Below, piece by piece: positions 33,153 through 42,050 of a stretch of 64,000 bases of DNA. The notes under the pieces are model-generated. The model was not told where the DNA came from. It ran no database searches and saw only the letters and a list, made by a program, of their open reading frames with translations. The stretch lies in contig JBGVCG010000006.1 in the NCBI GenBank assembly GCA_045226255.1, positions 3,055 through 67,054 of the forward strand. Reading direction: 5' to 3'. Both the position numbers and the translations under genes were made by a program. Source of the stretch: UBA1181 sp045226255. Its GTDB lineage: Bacteria; Bacteroidota; Bacteroidia; Bacteroidales; Paludibacteraceae. Numbering within the stretch: position 1 is the stretch's first letter; each line of letters begins with the position of its first letter.

Positions 33153-34130
33153 TTAGTCCCACCAGAAGTACCAGAATCTGGAGTCCTTTAAGGATGTGGC
33201 AAGGTTCTGTACCGTCTCGCAACCTTGGGTGACGATGTCAGAGCAGAAGCCGAACTGCTGCAGTGCGAGAGCTTTCACTTCTTCTTCCTCTTTCACGGGT
33301 TGTTTCACGTAGAATTGCAGGACGTCGCCTGACATGAAGCAAGGGACCGCTCCGTATTTGTCGAACCAATATTTCGCGATGCTTCGGTGTTCCTGTGGCT
33401 CAGGGCTCTCCGCTCCTCCGAATGGCAGGTAGCAGAATACGTCGCTGGCGGATTGTACAGGCACGTCGACGAAGCATAGTAAATTATCGCTTTGGCTCAA
33501 TATCAGTGAATCCAACGTGTCACATTCTGACGATTCATTTCCCCAAGCGATTATCTCGTTGTCCCAATCTATGTCACCGTCCGAAGTGTAGGTCTCCTTT
33601 GTCTCCTCGAAACGGTTCTTGAGTATGGACTCCGCATCTTCGAGAGGTGCGTTCAGTTTGCTCTGGATAAAGGACTCCATGTCAGACAGGTGCTCTTCGT
33701 ATTCTATCAGCAGATTGTCGATCAATATATCGTCCAGTTCCACCATGACACGGACGAACCCTGGATTCGTTTGCTCTGTCATGCGCAGGTATAAGTCGGT
33801 CAACTGTTTTTCCGAGATGTTGTTGCAGTTGACGATGTGGGCGATCTTACATCCACTCTTTTCGATGATGTTGATGGCTTTCCCCGCCTCGTCGCTCACC
33901 TTGATCTCCGCATCCACTTTGGGCGCATCCATCTGTTTTTCAACTTCCTGTGTGTTTTTCGCATTTTCAGCGTTTTCAGTGCTTTCAGAGGTTGTCTCTT
34001 GACTCTTCTCCTTGCCCTCCTCCGTATCCTTTTTCAGCTTGGCCTTGAGGTAAGCGGCGGCGATGGGCGCTAAGACTGCGACAGATAATTTGATAACGTT
34101 CTTTATCGTCTGACGGTTCAGTATGCTCAT
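33153..34130 (-). CDS. DUF4253-like protein with N-terminal membrane anchor
   Basis: From the ATG at 34130 the protein has 325 residues; a frame to 34202 exists but would overlap the upstream gene by 40 bases. The N-terminus carries a short hydrophobic segment (IKLSVAVLAPIAAAYLKAKL) and then an acidic Lys/Glu-rich linker. The C-terminal part (YWFDKYGAVPCFMSGD, QQFGFCSDIVTQG, ending WYFWWD) matches what I know of DUF4253, a domain of unknown function often found in toxin-immunity type proteins. It is the last gene of a four-gene operon. The family call rests on the FWWD-type end. Confidence 0.7.
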   Translation of the reverse strand: MSILNRQTIKNVIKLSVAVLAPIAAAYLKAKLKKDTEEGKEKSQETTSESTENAENAKNTQEVEKQMDAPKVDAEIKVSDEAGKAINIIEKSGCKIAHIVNCNNISEKQLTDLYLRMTEQTNPGFVRVMVELDDILIDNLLIEYEEHLSDMESFIQSKLNAPLEDAESILKNRFEETKETYTSDGDIDWDNEIIAWGNESSECDTLDSLILSQSDNLLCFVDVPVQSASDVFCYLPFGGAESPEPQEHRSIAKYWFDKYGAVPCFMSGDVLQFYVKQPVKEEEEVKALALQQFGFCSDIVTQGCETVQNLATSLKDSRFWYFWWD

Positions 34131-34162
34131 ATGGTTCCTTGTTGTTTTTGTGATATGATTCG

Positions 34163-34807
34163 TTATTCCTCCTCGCTGTTCTCGTTGACGGTGACGAAGC
34201 ACTTGGCGGATATGGTTCCCACGGAGGCGACGATGGAAGTCTCGCCCTCAGCCATGGCGGTGATGGTACCGTCCGATGAGACCGTAGCCACCGCATTGTT
34301 TTCGGAGTTCCATGTGATGGCGCGTTCGTTCGATTCCTCCGGATAGATGGCCGCATTCAGCTTTTTCTTGCTACCCACAGTCATGTGTAATTCGTTCTTG
34401 TTCAGCAGTATTTCGCTGGCCTTGACGATGTCGTTGGCCTTGACGATGAAGCTATCCACCACATAGACGCTATTGCCTCTCCAAGGCAAGGTGTGGAAGT
34501 ACTCCTTGTAGTAGAGGTCCACGGTGCGGTCGCCCATCTCCATGAGTTTCAGCGCCACGCTTTCGTCCTCGATGGAGAATATGAATTCGTTGGACTGGAT
34601 GGTGCCGCCGTTGGCAGGTGCGCTTTTCAGTCCGTTCTGGATGATTTTACCCTCATAGGTTTTGAAGATGTAGCCCTTCTTCACCACGTAGTTCAACTCG
34701 CCGCTCTTGACGCCCTCGCCGAAAACGTAGTAGTAGCGGAAATAACCGAAGGCGCCTAAGCCTAAGATCACACAAAGGATTGTGATGATGATGATTTTAA
34801 TTTTCAT
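34163..34807 (-). CDS. Membrane-anchored protein with bacterial Ig-like (BIG2) domain
   Basis: 214 residues. An N-terminal hydrophobic segment (IKIIIITILCVILGLGAFGY) acts as anchor or signal. The middle (about 30-125) is unrecognised. The C-terminal ~75 residues are a BIG2-type Ig-like domain (LHMTVGSKKKLNAAIYPEES, ITWNSENNAVATVSSDGTIT, EGETSIVASVG). It follows the DUF5723 gene by 36 bases and precedes the DUF4253-like gene by 32. Extracytoplasmic binding or structural role inferred from the fold only. Confidence 0.8.
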   Translation of the reverse strand: MKIKIIIITILCVILGLGAFGYFRYYYVFGEGVKSGELNYVVKKGYIFKTYEGKIIQNGLKSAPANGGTIQSNEFIFSIEDESVALKLMEMGDRTVDLYYKEYFHTLPWRGNSVYVVDSFIVKANDIVKASEILLNKNELHMTVGSKKKLNAAIYPEESNERAITWNSENNAVATVSSDGTITAMAEGETSIVASVGTISAKCFVTVNENSEEE

Positions 34808-34843
34808 TGTCTGCTATGTTTGTTCAAATTTTTTTGGTGTTCT

Positions 34844-36253
34844 TTAGTAGCGGTACTTGTTCCCTTTTTTGTATCCGATGATGACACCCATACCCAGTGT
34901 GATTCTTGTGTCACGCACGTAGCAAGGCACTTTGTGTCCGGATAGGGTAGCGTACCTTAGCGGTATATGGTCGATGGCGGCATAGAGGTTGATAGGACCT
35001 GCATTGCCGTTCAGTCCGATACCAATGTTGTTCCATCCATCGAACAGGCTATAGGTGAATGTGCCGGAGAAGTACTCGATTGGGCGGAAGTTAGCGGAGA
35101 GGACGAACTCCTCCCTTGTCGCTTTGCGGATGAAGTAAGTTTTGGAAAGCGCTCCGATGCTTAGTTTGTCTTCCATGAGGGAATATTCTCCCGCCAAAAG
35201 GAGTTTGGCAGAGAGCCAAGTGGTATAGTTCTTAGGATCGTCGTTCTTCTTCAACATACGTTTGAACCTTGTCTTGTAAGGTTGCCACCACTGTTCGCTG
35301 GAGGCATCCTCGCCCACCTCGTATTTGAGTCCTTTGTAGCTGAACTGCTCGCGTGGATTGAGCTCTTGTATATTCCCTGTCCATACGAGGAAGCCCAGAT
35401 CCAGTACGCTGGCGGACACTTTCAGTTCTGGGGATATCTTGTAGCTGGCACCTGCGTCGAGGGCGAATCCGTGTCCCTGGGATTGGTTGATTTTCTCTCC
35501 ATTTGATTTGAGGCCGCTGACTCTGTCCGATTCCGCGACAGTAATCTCCCTCGTAGGGGTGGTGATGCGTAGGTTACCGCTTCCGGACACTTGCCATTCA
35601 TCTTCGCTTGCGGTCATATGCAGGTTTCTGAGGTTGGAGCTCACGTTCGCATAACCGACCAATAATTTCGCCTTAGCTCCCAAAGAGAGGTCTTCATCGA
35701 TATTTGCGGAGACACCTCCTCCGATTTCATTGTAGATAGTGGCTGCGATAGACATCTTATCGACTCCGAAATCGTATTTTTCTCCGTTCTCCATGCCTTT
35801 GAAGAAGAATTGGAAGAACTCTTTCGGTATGGAGATGGAGGATTCCATCTTGTTGCTGACGGTGAAGGAGACGAACAGCTTGTCGTTGATACGGTAGCCG
35901 GCGTCGAACAAGTCTATTTCGTAGGCGGCATGCAGTTTCTCGCGACCGTGGATGGCATCCAGGAATTCGTCGGAAGCCATGATGTTCTTGTCGCAGAAGA
36001 GCAGGGTCTTTTGTTCACCGTTTATTTTTTTAGTCTTGAAGATGTCCGTTAGGGTGAGGTCGGTGTTGCCACCACCTATGGCGATGGTGGATCCGATAGG
36101 CACGCCCACATACAGCTTCCCCTCAGGTTGGAAGGCTGGATTCAGATGGTGCTGACGGTAATTCTGTTTGTCGAAATAGAGTGTGTTGGAGATTTGTGCC
36201 GACAATGTGCCACAAATCACGCTAAGTAGTAGGGATAATACTGTCTTTTTCAT
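34844..36253 (-). CDS. DUF5723-like outer-membrane protein
   Basis: 469 residues from the ATG at 36253, which gives the signal peptide MKKTVLSLLLSVICGTLSAQ; the frame up to 36277 would overlap the preceding gene. It then reads as an outer-membrane beta-barrel: NTLYFDKQNYRQHHLNPAFQ, then many alternating strands (YKISPELKVSASVLDLGFL, YSLMEDKLSIGALSKTYF, FSGTFTYSLFDGWNNIGIG) ending in the aromatic KKGNKYRY. This is the DUF5723 pattern of Bacteroidetes, distantly PorV/FadL-like. Cargo unknown. It lies 13 bases after the lipoprotein-like gene. Confidence 0.8.
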   Translation of the reverse strand: MKKTVLSLLLSVICGTLSAQISNTLYFDKQNYRQHHLNPAFQPEGKLYVGVPIGSTIAIGGGNTDLTLTDIFKTKKINGEQKTLLFCDKNIMASDEFLDAIHGREKLHAAYEIDLFDAGYRINDKLFVSFTVSNKMESSISIPKEFFQFFFKGMENGEKYDFGVDKMSIAATIYNEIGGGVSANIDEDLSLGAKAKLLVGYANVSSNLRNLHMTASEDEWQVSGSGNLRITTPTREITVAESDRVSGLKSNGEKINQSQGHGFALDAGASYKISPELKVSASVLDLGFLVWTGNIQELNPREQFSYKGLKYEVGEDASSEQWWQPYKTRFKRMLKKNDDPKNYTTWLSAKLLLAGEYSLMEDKLSIGALSKTYFIRKATREEFVLSANFRPIEYFSGTFTYSLFDGWNNIGIGLNGNAGPINLYAAIDHIPLRYATLSGHKVPCYVRDTRITLGMGVIIGYKKGNKYRY

Positions 36254-36266
36254 TGTGCACATTGTT

Positions 36267-37010
36267 TTAGAAATCATATTCGTTAATTAAAATACCGCCT
36301 TTGAAGAAGCAGGCGATCTTCATCTTCATTGTATTCTTCTCGGTAATAATAGACTGATCATACTCCTCCATCGAGAACGAGTATTCCACATTGATTCGAT
36401 CCACCATGCTCAGTGGCGTCATGTACTTCTTGTCGTAAGAGATTTTGTGTTTCGTGACCTTGCTGGCTGCAGTCGTATGGTTCGACTCGTTGAGCGTGGC
36501 AGGAGCTGCGGAGAAGGATTGGTCCTTGCGTAGTTCCGTAATCTCTTCCATTTTCTTGGTGATGGTATCCTTGTGGTAGAATTTAATCGTGTAGTCTATG
36601 GTCAATGGCAGCCCATTCTCCACTTCGATCTTCAGGATGCATTGTTCCATGAGGTCTATCGCGCGGCCTTCACCCACTTTGTTGTTGAAGTGTAGTCCGG
36701 GGAAAGAATCCATCTCTTCGATGAATGAGCCTTTTTGGATTACGATAGGGAACTTGATGGTCTCCTTTTCGTTGCCTGTGAGTATGTAAGTGGAATCAGG
36801 TGTTATGATGATACCCTTACTTTTTGTGTGTTTTATGATTTCTTTCAGGGTGGCTGTCACTTGTGCGACAGGCACATCCAACGCAGTCTGCATATAGAGA
36901 CTGTCTGTATCTAGATTATCCAAGTCCAAGTCTTCGACTGTGCAGGACGGTTGTCCACAGAAGGCGACAATAATTCCTAACGTGACGGATAAAAATTTGA
37001 TTTTTCTCAT
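36267..37010 (-). CDS. Exported, possibly lipid-anchored protein, unknown function
   Basis: 247 residues with an export signal (KFLSVTLGIIVAFCGQPSC). Cys23 could be a lipidation site, though GQPSC is not a canonical lipobox. The mature part begins with an Asp/Leu-rich stretch (VEDLDLDNLDTDSLYMQ) and has beta-rich segments (LTIDYTIKFYHKD, NVEYSFSMEEYDQS). No family recognised. First gene of the operon, with a TATCTTTG box 22 bases upstream, and neighbour of a DUF5723 barrel, so an envelope role is likely. Confidence 0.75.
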   Translation of the reverse strand: MRKIKFLSVTLGIIVAFCGQPSCTVEDLDLDNLDTDSLYMQTALDVPVAQVTATLKEIIKHTKSKGIIITPDSTYILTGNEKETIKFPIVIQKGSFIEEMDSFPGLHFNNKVGEGRAIDLMEQCILKIEVENGLPLTIDYTIKFYHKDTITKKMEEITELRKDQSFSAAPATLNESNHTTAASKVTKHKISYDKKYMTPLSMVDRINVEYSFSMEEYDQSIITEKNTMKMKIACFFKGGILINEYDF

Positions 37011-37032
37011 ATCTGTGCGTTTTTTTGTTTAA

Positions 37033-37065
37033 CAAAGATAATTATTTTTCTGGATAAATAACCAA
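37033..37065 (-). promoter_or_regulatory. Promoter of the 37010-33153 operon
   Basis: CAAAGATA at 37033-37040 reads TATCTTTG on the - strand. CCAA at 37062-37065 reads TTGG, a weak -33, 21 bases away. It is very close to the ATG at 37010. Confidence 0.6.
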
Positions 37066-37119
37066 TTTGGTTTATGTATTTTAAATGCGCAAAAATTCTT
37101 TTCGTCCGTAAAGTTTTTG

Positions 37120-37127
37120 TATTTTTG
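37120..37127 (+). promoter_or_regulatory. -7 box of the DUF3127 gene
   Basis: TATTTTTG matches TAnnTTTG, 55 bases before the ATG at 37182. Confidence 0.6.
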
Positions 37128-37181
37128 TGAAAATTATTTTTTGGAGAATAGGTTTCTCCTTTATTTTAATGATATATAACA

Positions 37182-37583
37182 ATGGATTTTACTGGTAGAA
37201 TTATTGCTGTTTTGCCTAAGAGAACGGGAGAGGGCAAGAATGGTCCTTGGATGAGCCAAGAGTATGTGATGGAGCATGATACGTCGAACGCCCAATATCC
37301 TCGTCGCATGTGTTTCAATGTTTGGGGCGAGCAGAAGATTAATGAGTTCAATATTCAGGAAGGACAGTTCTACACCGTCAGTGTAGACATTGATTGCCGT
37401 GAGTGGCAAGGCCGTTGGTTCAATGATATCCGTGCTTGGAGAGTTTCTCCTGCGGGTTCTCAGGCTTCTCAGCCGGTTCCTCCCGCACAGCCTGCTATGC
37501 CGGGCGGTATGCCTAACGTGCCTACGTTCGACGCACAGTCTAACGCATCGCAGGAGAACGAGGCGGATCAGCTTCCGTTCTAA
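37182..37583 (+). CDS. DUF3127 family protein
   Basis: 133 residues. The first ~85 (MDFTGRIIAVLPKRTGEGKN, MSQEYVMEHD, MCFNVWGEQKINEF, TVSVDIDCREWQGRWFNDI) are the DUF3127 domain, a beta-rich, possibly OB-fold unit common in Bacteroidetes. The C-terminal 45 residues are disordered, rich in Pro, Ala, Gln and Met, and end in the acidic tip NEADQLPF. An OB fold with an acidic tip ending DxxPF recalls single-stranded DNA-binding proteins, whose tail recruits repair enzymes; this is an inference. Single-gene unit with its own promoter and terminator. Confidence 0.88.
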   Translation: MDFTGRIIAVLPKRTGEGKNGPWMSQEYVMEHDTSNAQYPRRMCFNVWGEQKINEFNIQEGQFYTVSVDIDCREWQGRWFNDIRAWRVSPAGSQASQPVPPAQPAMPGGMPNVPTFDAQSNASQENEADQLPF

Positions 37584-37651
37584 CATATAGTAGGAGAGAG
37601 GACTTCCCTTGAAGTTTGGGGCGGTTCCTTTCTTTAGTCCTTGAAAAGAAT

Positions 37652-37690
37652 AGAGGGATGTCACATGAGTGGCATCCCTCTTTGTTTTGT
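37652..37690. terminator. Bidirectional terminator between DUF3127 and GH5 genes
   Basis: AGAGGGATG (37652-37660) pairs with CATCCCTCT (37673-37681), followed by TTGTTTTG. Stem and loop resemble 14099-14131: both contain GATGTCA and TGGCATCCC. Confidence 0.8.
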
Positions 37691-37707
37691 GTATTATGGT
37701 CGTAGTC

Positions 37708-38859
37708 TTATTCCTTTCCGATGATGATGGCTGGCAATTCATTGGCTGATCCATCCTCGTTCACGATAGGGAAGTCTCCCTTGTAGCACCAGTGGCAATT
37801 AGCGATGTTATGCTCCTTGAAGATGCTGCAAATGTCCTTGTACCAGCGCAAACGAACATCTTTGTCCACGTAGAATGGGTATGCGCCGAACTCTCCGCAG
37901 TAGAGTTGCAGACCGAGCGAGTCCGCCTTGTCGATGGCGAGCTTCATGTGCTCGTACATGATCTCTTTGTTGTATTCTCCGTTCATAGAGGCGATCTTGT
38001 CCTTCTGTTTCTGCGAGAGGGAGTCCAAAGCGAGGGAGTCCGTCACTTGGATGCCTGGGTAGTTGACTTTGCCCGCATAGAAAGCGTAGTCGGTCCAAGG
38101 GGCTTGGTGGTGCGTTACCAAGCTAGGCTCGTAGAAGTGATAGCTCAACATGATGTACTTGTCGTTTTCAGGCACACGGAGCGAATCGAACGTCTGAGGG
38201 ATTTGCCAACGGTTTGAACCGAATATGATGGTTCTCTCTTTCTCCGTCTCTCTGATACCGTTCACCATCATCTCCACTAATTTGTTCCAATCCTCGCAAG
38301 TAGGGGCGACGGGCTCGTTCATCAACTCGTAGGCCAAGCGATCGTTCGGATATTGGTTCAGATCTTTTTGGAGATCTTTCCAGATGTTGACGATCTTCTC
38401 TTGCTCTTTAGGATCTTGGAAGAGGGTGTTCGGATGTCCGTTCTCGTTGTTGAAGTGGTGGGAACGTACGATATGGAGGTCTACGACAACGTTCAAGCAG
38501 TTATCCAACGCCCAGTTGATGGCATTGTGCATCAAGGCGAATGCGCTGGAGTCTCTGTTCATGGCCTCGTCGTACAATTGCTCCTCGTCTACGGCAAGGC
38601 GTATGAAGTCGAAGCCCATGGCGGCGATGGAGTCGAAGTCCGCCTTCGTGATTTTGTTGGCTCTCACTTCCCCTCTGTCGGATGATTGTGATAGCCAATG
38701 GCTTATGTTCACACCGTTTTGGAGGTACAAGGTTGCGTATGCGCTTTTTTTAGCCTCGCATATCTTCTCTTCGTTCAAATTTTGTTTTTGCTCTGCTGGC
38801 TTGTTGCAGGATAGCAACGCAAGCGCCAGAGCAGCAATGCTGATGATTTGTGTTTTCAT
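37708..38859 (-). CDS. Glycoside hydrolase family 5 lipoprotein
   Basis: 383 residues from the ATG at 38859; the longer frame to 38982 has no signal sequence. The signal ends ALALLSC, so Cys18 is lipidated. The GH5 TIM barrel shows GVNISHWL, FDFIRLAV, VVVDLHIV, the acid/base Glu182 in ELMNEP, YHFYEP, and the nucleophile Glu323 in YCGEFG. Family members hydrolyse beta-glucans, mannans or related glycans; which one cannot be decided here. It is likely exposed in the envelope. No SusC/SusD pair lies nearby, so it does not sit in a standard polysaccharide utilization locus. Confidence 0.9.
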   Translation of the reverse strand: MKTQIISIAALALALLSCNKPAEQKQNLNEEKICEAKKSAYATLYLQNGVNISHWLSQSSDRGEVRANKITKADFDSIAAMGFDFIRLAVDEEQLYDEAMNRDSSAFALMHNAINWALDNCLNVVVDLHIVRSHHFNNENGHPNTLFQDPKEQEKIVNIWKDLQKDLNQYPNDRLAYELMNEPVAPTCEDWNKLVEMMVNGIRETEKERTIIFGSNRWQIPQTFDSLRVPENDKYIMLSYHFYEPSLVTHHQAPWTDYAFYAGKVNYPGIQVTDSLALDSLSQKQKDKIASMNGEYNKEIMYEHMKLAIDKADSLGLQLYCGEFGAYPFYVDKDVRLRWYKDICSIFKEHNIANCHWCYKGDFPIVNEDGSANELPAIIIGKE

Positions 38860-39010
38860 AAAATATACTTTAGTTGTTTTCTCCAGTAAAACGTTTATAC
38901 TTTTTGCAAAGTAATTATAGCATTCCAATATAGGGGCAACGGCTAGAAACGTTTTTGCGTGATGAGACGCTTTTCGTGTCACGTTTCATGCTCCGCCCGT
39001 AAATTTATGG

Positions 39011-39034
39011 TTCTCTATTCTTAATTCTCTATTC
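39011..39034 (-). repeat. GAATTAAGAATAGAG-type repeat at a stop codon
   Basis: Directly after the TAA of the 39035 gene the coding strand has two tandem copies of GAATAGAGAA joined by TTAA. Related to runs at 14209-14233 and 60233-60258. Confidence 0.65.
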
Positions 39035-39964
39035 TTATTTGAGGGTGATGACCATGCTTTGTGAGTTGTCGCCTTCCGAGGAGTGGAATGTCTCTTTGGA
39101 TTTGTAGGAGATCATCCAGCCTGTTTTCTTGTCATATGTGACGCGCTCTTCAAACTCTGCCCAAACCTTCGACTTTTCATATTCCTTTTTCATCTCCTTG
39201 ATAGCCTTTTGTGCGTTAGGATCATTTATGTCCATGCCCGTTTCCTTTGCGACGTCAGCCATGTATTTCTCGATCCATTGATTGATTGCGGCGATACACT
39301 CCTTCTCCTTGAGCTTTGCGGTTGTGGTGATGGTAATCTGATCGTTAACTACCTCCACTTTGGAGATGGCTTTCGCTTCCTTCAAGTTGATTGTGCTGAT
39401 GGTAATGTCAGTCGTGGTCTTTGTCTCTTTTTTCGTGTCGTATTCTATCCCGAAGTGTTTGTGTTGAGCAAGAACCTCTTTCAGATTGATGTCCATGAAA
39501 CTCTTTTCGTCGGGTGCAAGCAAACTCTTTAGAATGCTTGACAGCATCCCACCCATTTGTTTCATAGGGTCATCCGTTGAATCTTTGGACGTTTCGTAAA
39601 TTTTTAGGTATTCGTCGAAGTTTTTGATTCTGAGGATTTTCCCCTCTTTGGAAACCGTGTAGTGGGGGGTGTATGCCTTTATTTTCTCGTATTTGTCTTT
39701 CCCAATTACCATCATGGCCATCTCTTCCATCCCTGTATAATCCTTTTCGTTGGAATAGATGCATGACATCAGGTAGCCGTCGCTGCTGTCCAACACTTCG
39801 AGGGTCATGTCGCTGCTTAGGGTTCGTGCCGTGTCTGTATAAAGTTCTACGAAATAAGACTTTGCATCTCCTTTGTTCCAATTAGGTTTTAGAACGATTT
39901 TCTCAGCGAATGTTGTCGTCGCTAAAAGCATACATGCCCACAGTGTGATAGTTTTTTTGCTCAT
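39035..39964 (-). CDS. Secreted protein of unknown function
   Basis: 309 residues with a signal peptide (KKTITLWACMLLATTTFA, cleavage likely before EKIVL). The mature protein is Lys/Glu/Thr-rich with beta strands (TDITISTINLKEAKAISKVE, QITITTTAKLKEKE) and a C-terminal region ending in KKTGWMISYKSKETFHSSEG and QSMVITLK. No Cys for lipidation, no catalytic motif and no family I can name with confidence. A TATATTTG box lies 21 bases upstream. Periplasmic or surface location inferred. Confidence 0.75.
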   Translation of the reverse strand: MSKKTITLWACMLLATTTFAEKIVLKPNWNKGDAKSYFVELYTDTARTLSSDMTLEVLDSSDGYLMSCIYSNEKDYTGMEEMAMMVIGKDKYEKIKAYTPHYTVSKEGKILRIKNFDEYLKIYETSKDSTDDPMKQMGGMLSSILKSLLAPDEKSFMDINLKEVLAQHKHFGIEYDTKKETKTTTDITISTINLKEAKAISKVEVVNDQITITTTAKLKEKECIAAINQWIEKYMADVAKETGMDINDPNAQKAIKEMKKEYEKSKVWAEFEERVTYDKKTGWMISYKSKETFHSSEGDNSQSMVITLK

Positions 39965-40348
39965 GATTTTTAATGTTTACATTACAAATATAGTGTTTTC
40001 GGAGATATGCAAGTTCATGTTCTCCTTTTTTTTTGAGAATATATATACGTCTGGTTGTCCTGTTGGCTCATGAGGTGGGGGCTCCTTTTCCCTGCTACGG
40101 TTCACCTCCCTTTCTGTGATGTCGGTGCCATGGCTTGTTGCCGTAGGCTTTGTTTGTTTTGATTGTCCTTTCAACGTGTTTTTTCAATGAAAAATAATGA
40201 TTTTTCCTTGAAATGAGCCTGGCGAGGTGTGGCTCATCCAAAAATTATATATAAATTTGCGGAGAAATTTTCGATGACGTGTATTAGGTTTTCAAGCGTG
40301 TCGATCGGAATTGTTATTTGAAGAAATAGTGTTTCTTATAGCATATTT
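39965..40348. promoter_or_regulatory. Divergent promoter region
   Basis: No gene is seen in these 384 bases. For the left gene CAAATATA at 39985-39992 reads TATATTTG on the - strand. For the right gene TAAATTTG at 40252-40259 is the -7 box, about 90 bases before the Na/Pi cotransporter ATG. Nothing else is recognisable. Confidence 0.55.
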
Positions 40349-42043
40349 ATGGATTACTTGCCATTATTAGTTCTTGCGGGGTCTGTGGCATTGCTCATGT
40401 ACGGTATGAAAGTGATGAGTGAGGGACTACAGAAGATGGCCGGCAGCAAGTTGCGCCAAGTCCTCGGCAAGATGACAACCAACCGTTTCACGGGTCTTTT
40501 GACGGGTGCGTTCATAACGACATCTATCCAGTCTTCCACCGCCACAACTGTCATGACTGTCAGTTTCGTGAGTGCAGGTTTGCTCACGCTGACGCAGGCG
40601 ATCTCGGTCATCATGGGTGCCAACATCGGTACGACCGCCACCGCTTGGATTATGGTCTTGGGAGGAAGTGGCAATTACATGCAGTATGTGGTCTATGCGG
40701 CCATTGTGGTGGGTATCGCCTGCATCTACTCCAATAAGCGGAGGAACTTAGGCGAGTTTATCATGGGCCTTGCGTTATTGCTCCTCGGATTGACGACGCT
40801 GAGTGCGAACGCTAAGGGCATGCACCTCGACCAGAACGTGGCGGTGCAGGAGTTTTTCGGAAAATTAAGCAGCTGGGGGTACGGTTCGTATCTCCTTTTT
40901 TTATTCATCGGAGGCGTGTTGACCTGCTCCGTGCAGAGCTCCGCCGCCATCATGGCCATCACCATGACGCTCTGTTCGGCGGGTGTGCTGGACATCTACA
41001 TGGGTATCGCCTTGGTGATGGGTGAGAACATCGGTACGACGGTCACTTCTAATGTGGTGGCGCTCTCGGCTTCCACCCAAGCGAGACGTGCCGCGATGGC
41101 GCACATGGTCTTCAACGTGTTCGGTGTGATATGGATCTTCTCCATCTTCCCTCATTTCGTCGATTTCGTCTGCTGGCTGGTGGGTTGCGACCCTCATTCG
41201 CAAACGCAGGACAAGTCTATCCTGACGGTCGTGCTGGCCGCTTTCCATACCTCCTTTAACGTATGTAACGTGTTGATCCTGATATGGTTCATCAAGCCGT
41301 TGGAACGTTTGGTGTGCAAGATCATCGCTCCGAAGGCGAACACGGAGGAGGACGAGTCCCGCCTCACCTACATCGGTGGCGGTCTGCTCTCTACGGCCGA
41401 GCTCTCCATCCTGGAGGCCAAGAAGGAGGTGAATGTCTTCGCCACCCGTTGCCACAAGATGTTCCGCTTCGTGCCGGAACTGTTGCACACAGAGAAGGGC
41501 GAGGATTTCAATAAACTCTTCACGCGTATCGAGAAGTACGAGAATATCACGGACAACATGGAGGTGCAGATCGCGGATTACCTGAACAAGGTCTCCGAGG
41601 GACGATTGAGTGCGGAGAGTAAGACGGAGATCCAGCACATGATGAAGCAAGTGTCCGAGTTGGAGAGCATCGGTGACAGTTGCTACAACCTGGCGCGCAC
41701 CATCCGCCGCAGGAGGCAGAACTCGCCTAACGAGGATTTTACGGAGAAACAGTATGAGCATGTGCATAATATGTTCGAGCTTGTGGATCAGTCTCTGACG
41801 CAGATGGAGCACATCGTGAAGTCGCCGGATGCCAGCTTGGCGGATGTGAACAAGTCTATGAATGTTGAGAATGAAATCAATAACTACCGCAAGCAGCTGA
41901 AGAACCAGAATGTGGATGACATCAATAACCGCTTGTATAACTACCAACTGGGTGTCTACTATATGGATTTGATCTCCGAGTGTGAGAAGTTGGGCGACTA
42001 CGTGGTGAATGTGATCGAGTGTACTGGTTTGCTTAAAAAGTAG
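40349..42043 (+). CDS. Na/Pi cotransporter family protein with PhoU-like C-terminus
   Basis: 564 residues. The N-terminal ~310 contain two inverted-topology repeats with the QSS signature: QSSTATTVMTVSFVSAGLL with GANIGTT, and QSSAAIMAITMTLCSAGVL with GENIGTTVT. These define the NptA/PF02690 sodium-phosphate symporter fold. The C-terminal part (about 370-560) is a helical PhoU-like regulatory domain (EIQHMMKQVSELESIGDSCY, YMDLISECEKLGDYVVNVIE). Probably a phosphate importer or exporter in the inner membrane. nth follows after 7 bases, likely in the same transcript. Confidence 0.92.
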   Translation: MDYLPLLVLAGSVALLMYGMKVMSEGLQKMAGSKLRQVLGKMTTNRFTGLLTGAFITTSIQSSTATTVMTVSFVSAGLLTLTQAISVIMGANIGTTATAWIMVLGGSGNYMQYVVYAAIVVGIACIYSNKRRNLGEFIMGLALLLLGLTTLSANAKGMHLDQNVAVQEFFGKLSSWGYGSYLLFLFIGGVLTCSVQSSAAIMAITMTLCSAGVLDIYMGIALVMGENIGTTVTSNVVALSASTQARRAAMAHMVFNVFGVIWIFSIFPHFVDFVCWLVGCDPHSQTQDKSILTVVLAAFHTSFNVCNVLILIWFIKPLERLVCKIIAPKANTEEDESRLTYIGGGLLSTAELSILEAKKEVNVFATRCHKMFRFVPELLHTEKGEDFNKLFTRIEKYENITDNMEVQIADYLNKVSEGRLSAESKTEIQHMMKQVSELESIGDSCYNLARTIRRRRQNSPNEDFTEKQYEHVHNMFELVDQSLTQMEHIVKSPDASLADVNKSMNVENEINNYRKQLKNQNVDDINNRLYNYQLGVYYMDLISECEKLGDYVVNVIECTGLLKK

Positions 42044-42050
42044 TGCGCAG

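Noticed and set aside
40901..41947. 348-codon - strand frame opposite the Na/Pi cotransporter gene
   Set aside because: Antisense shadow with His/Leu-rich composition and no domain.
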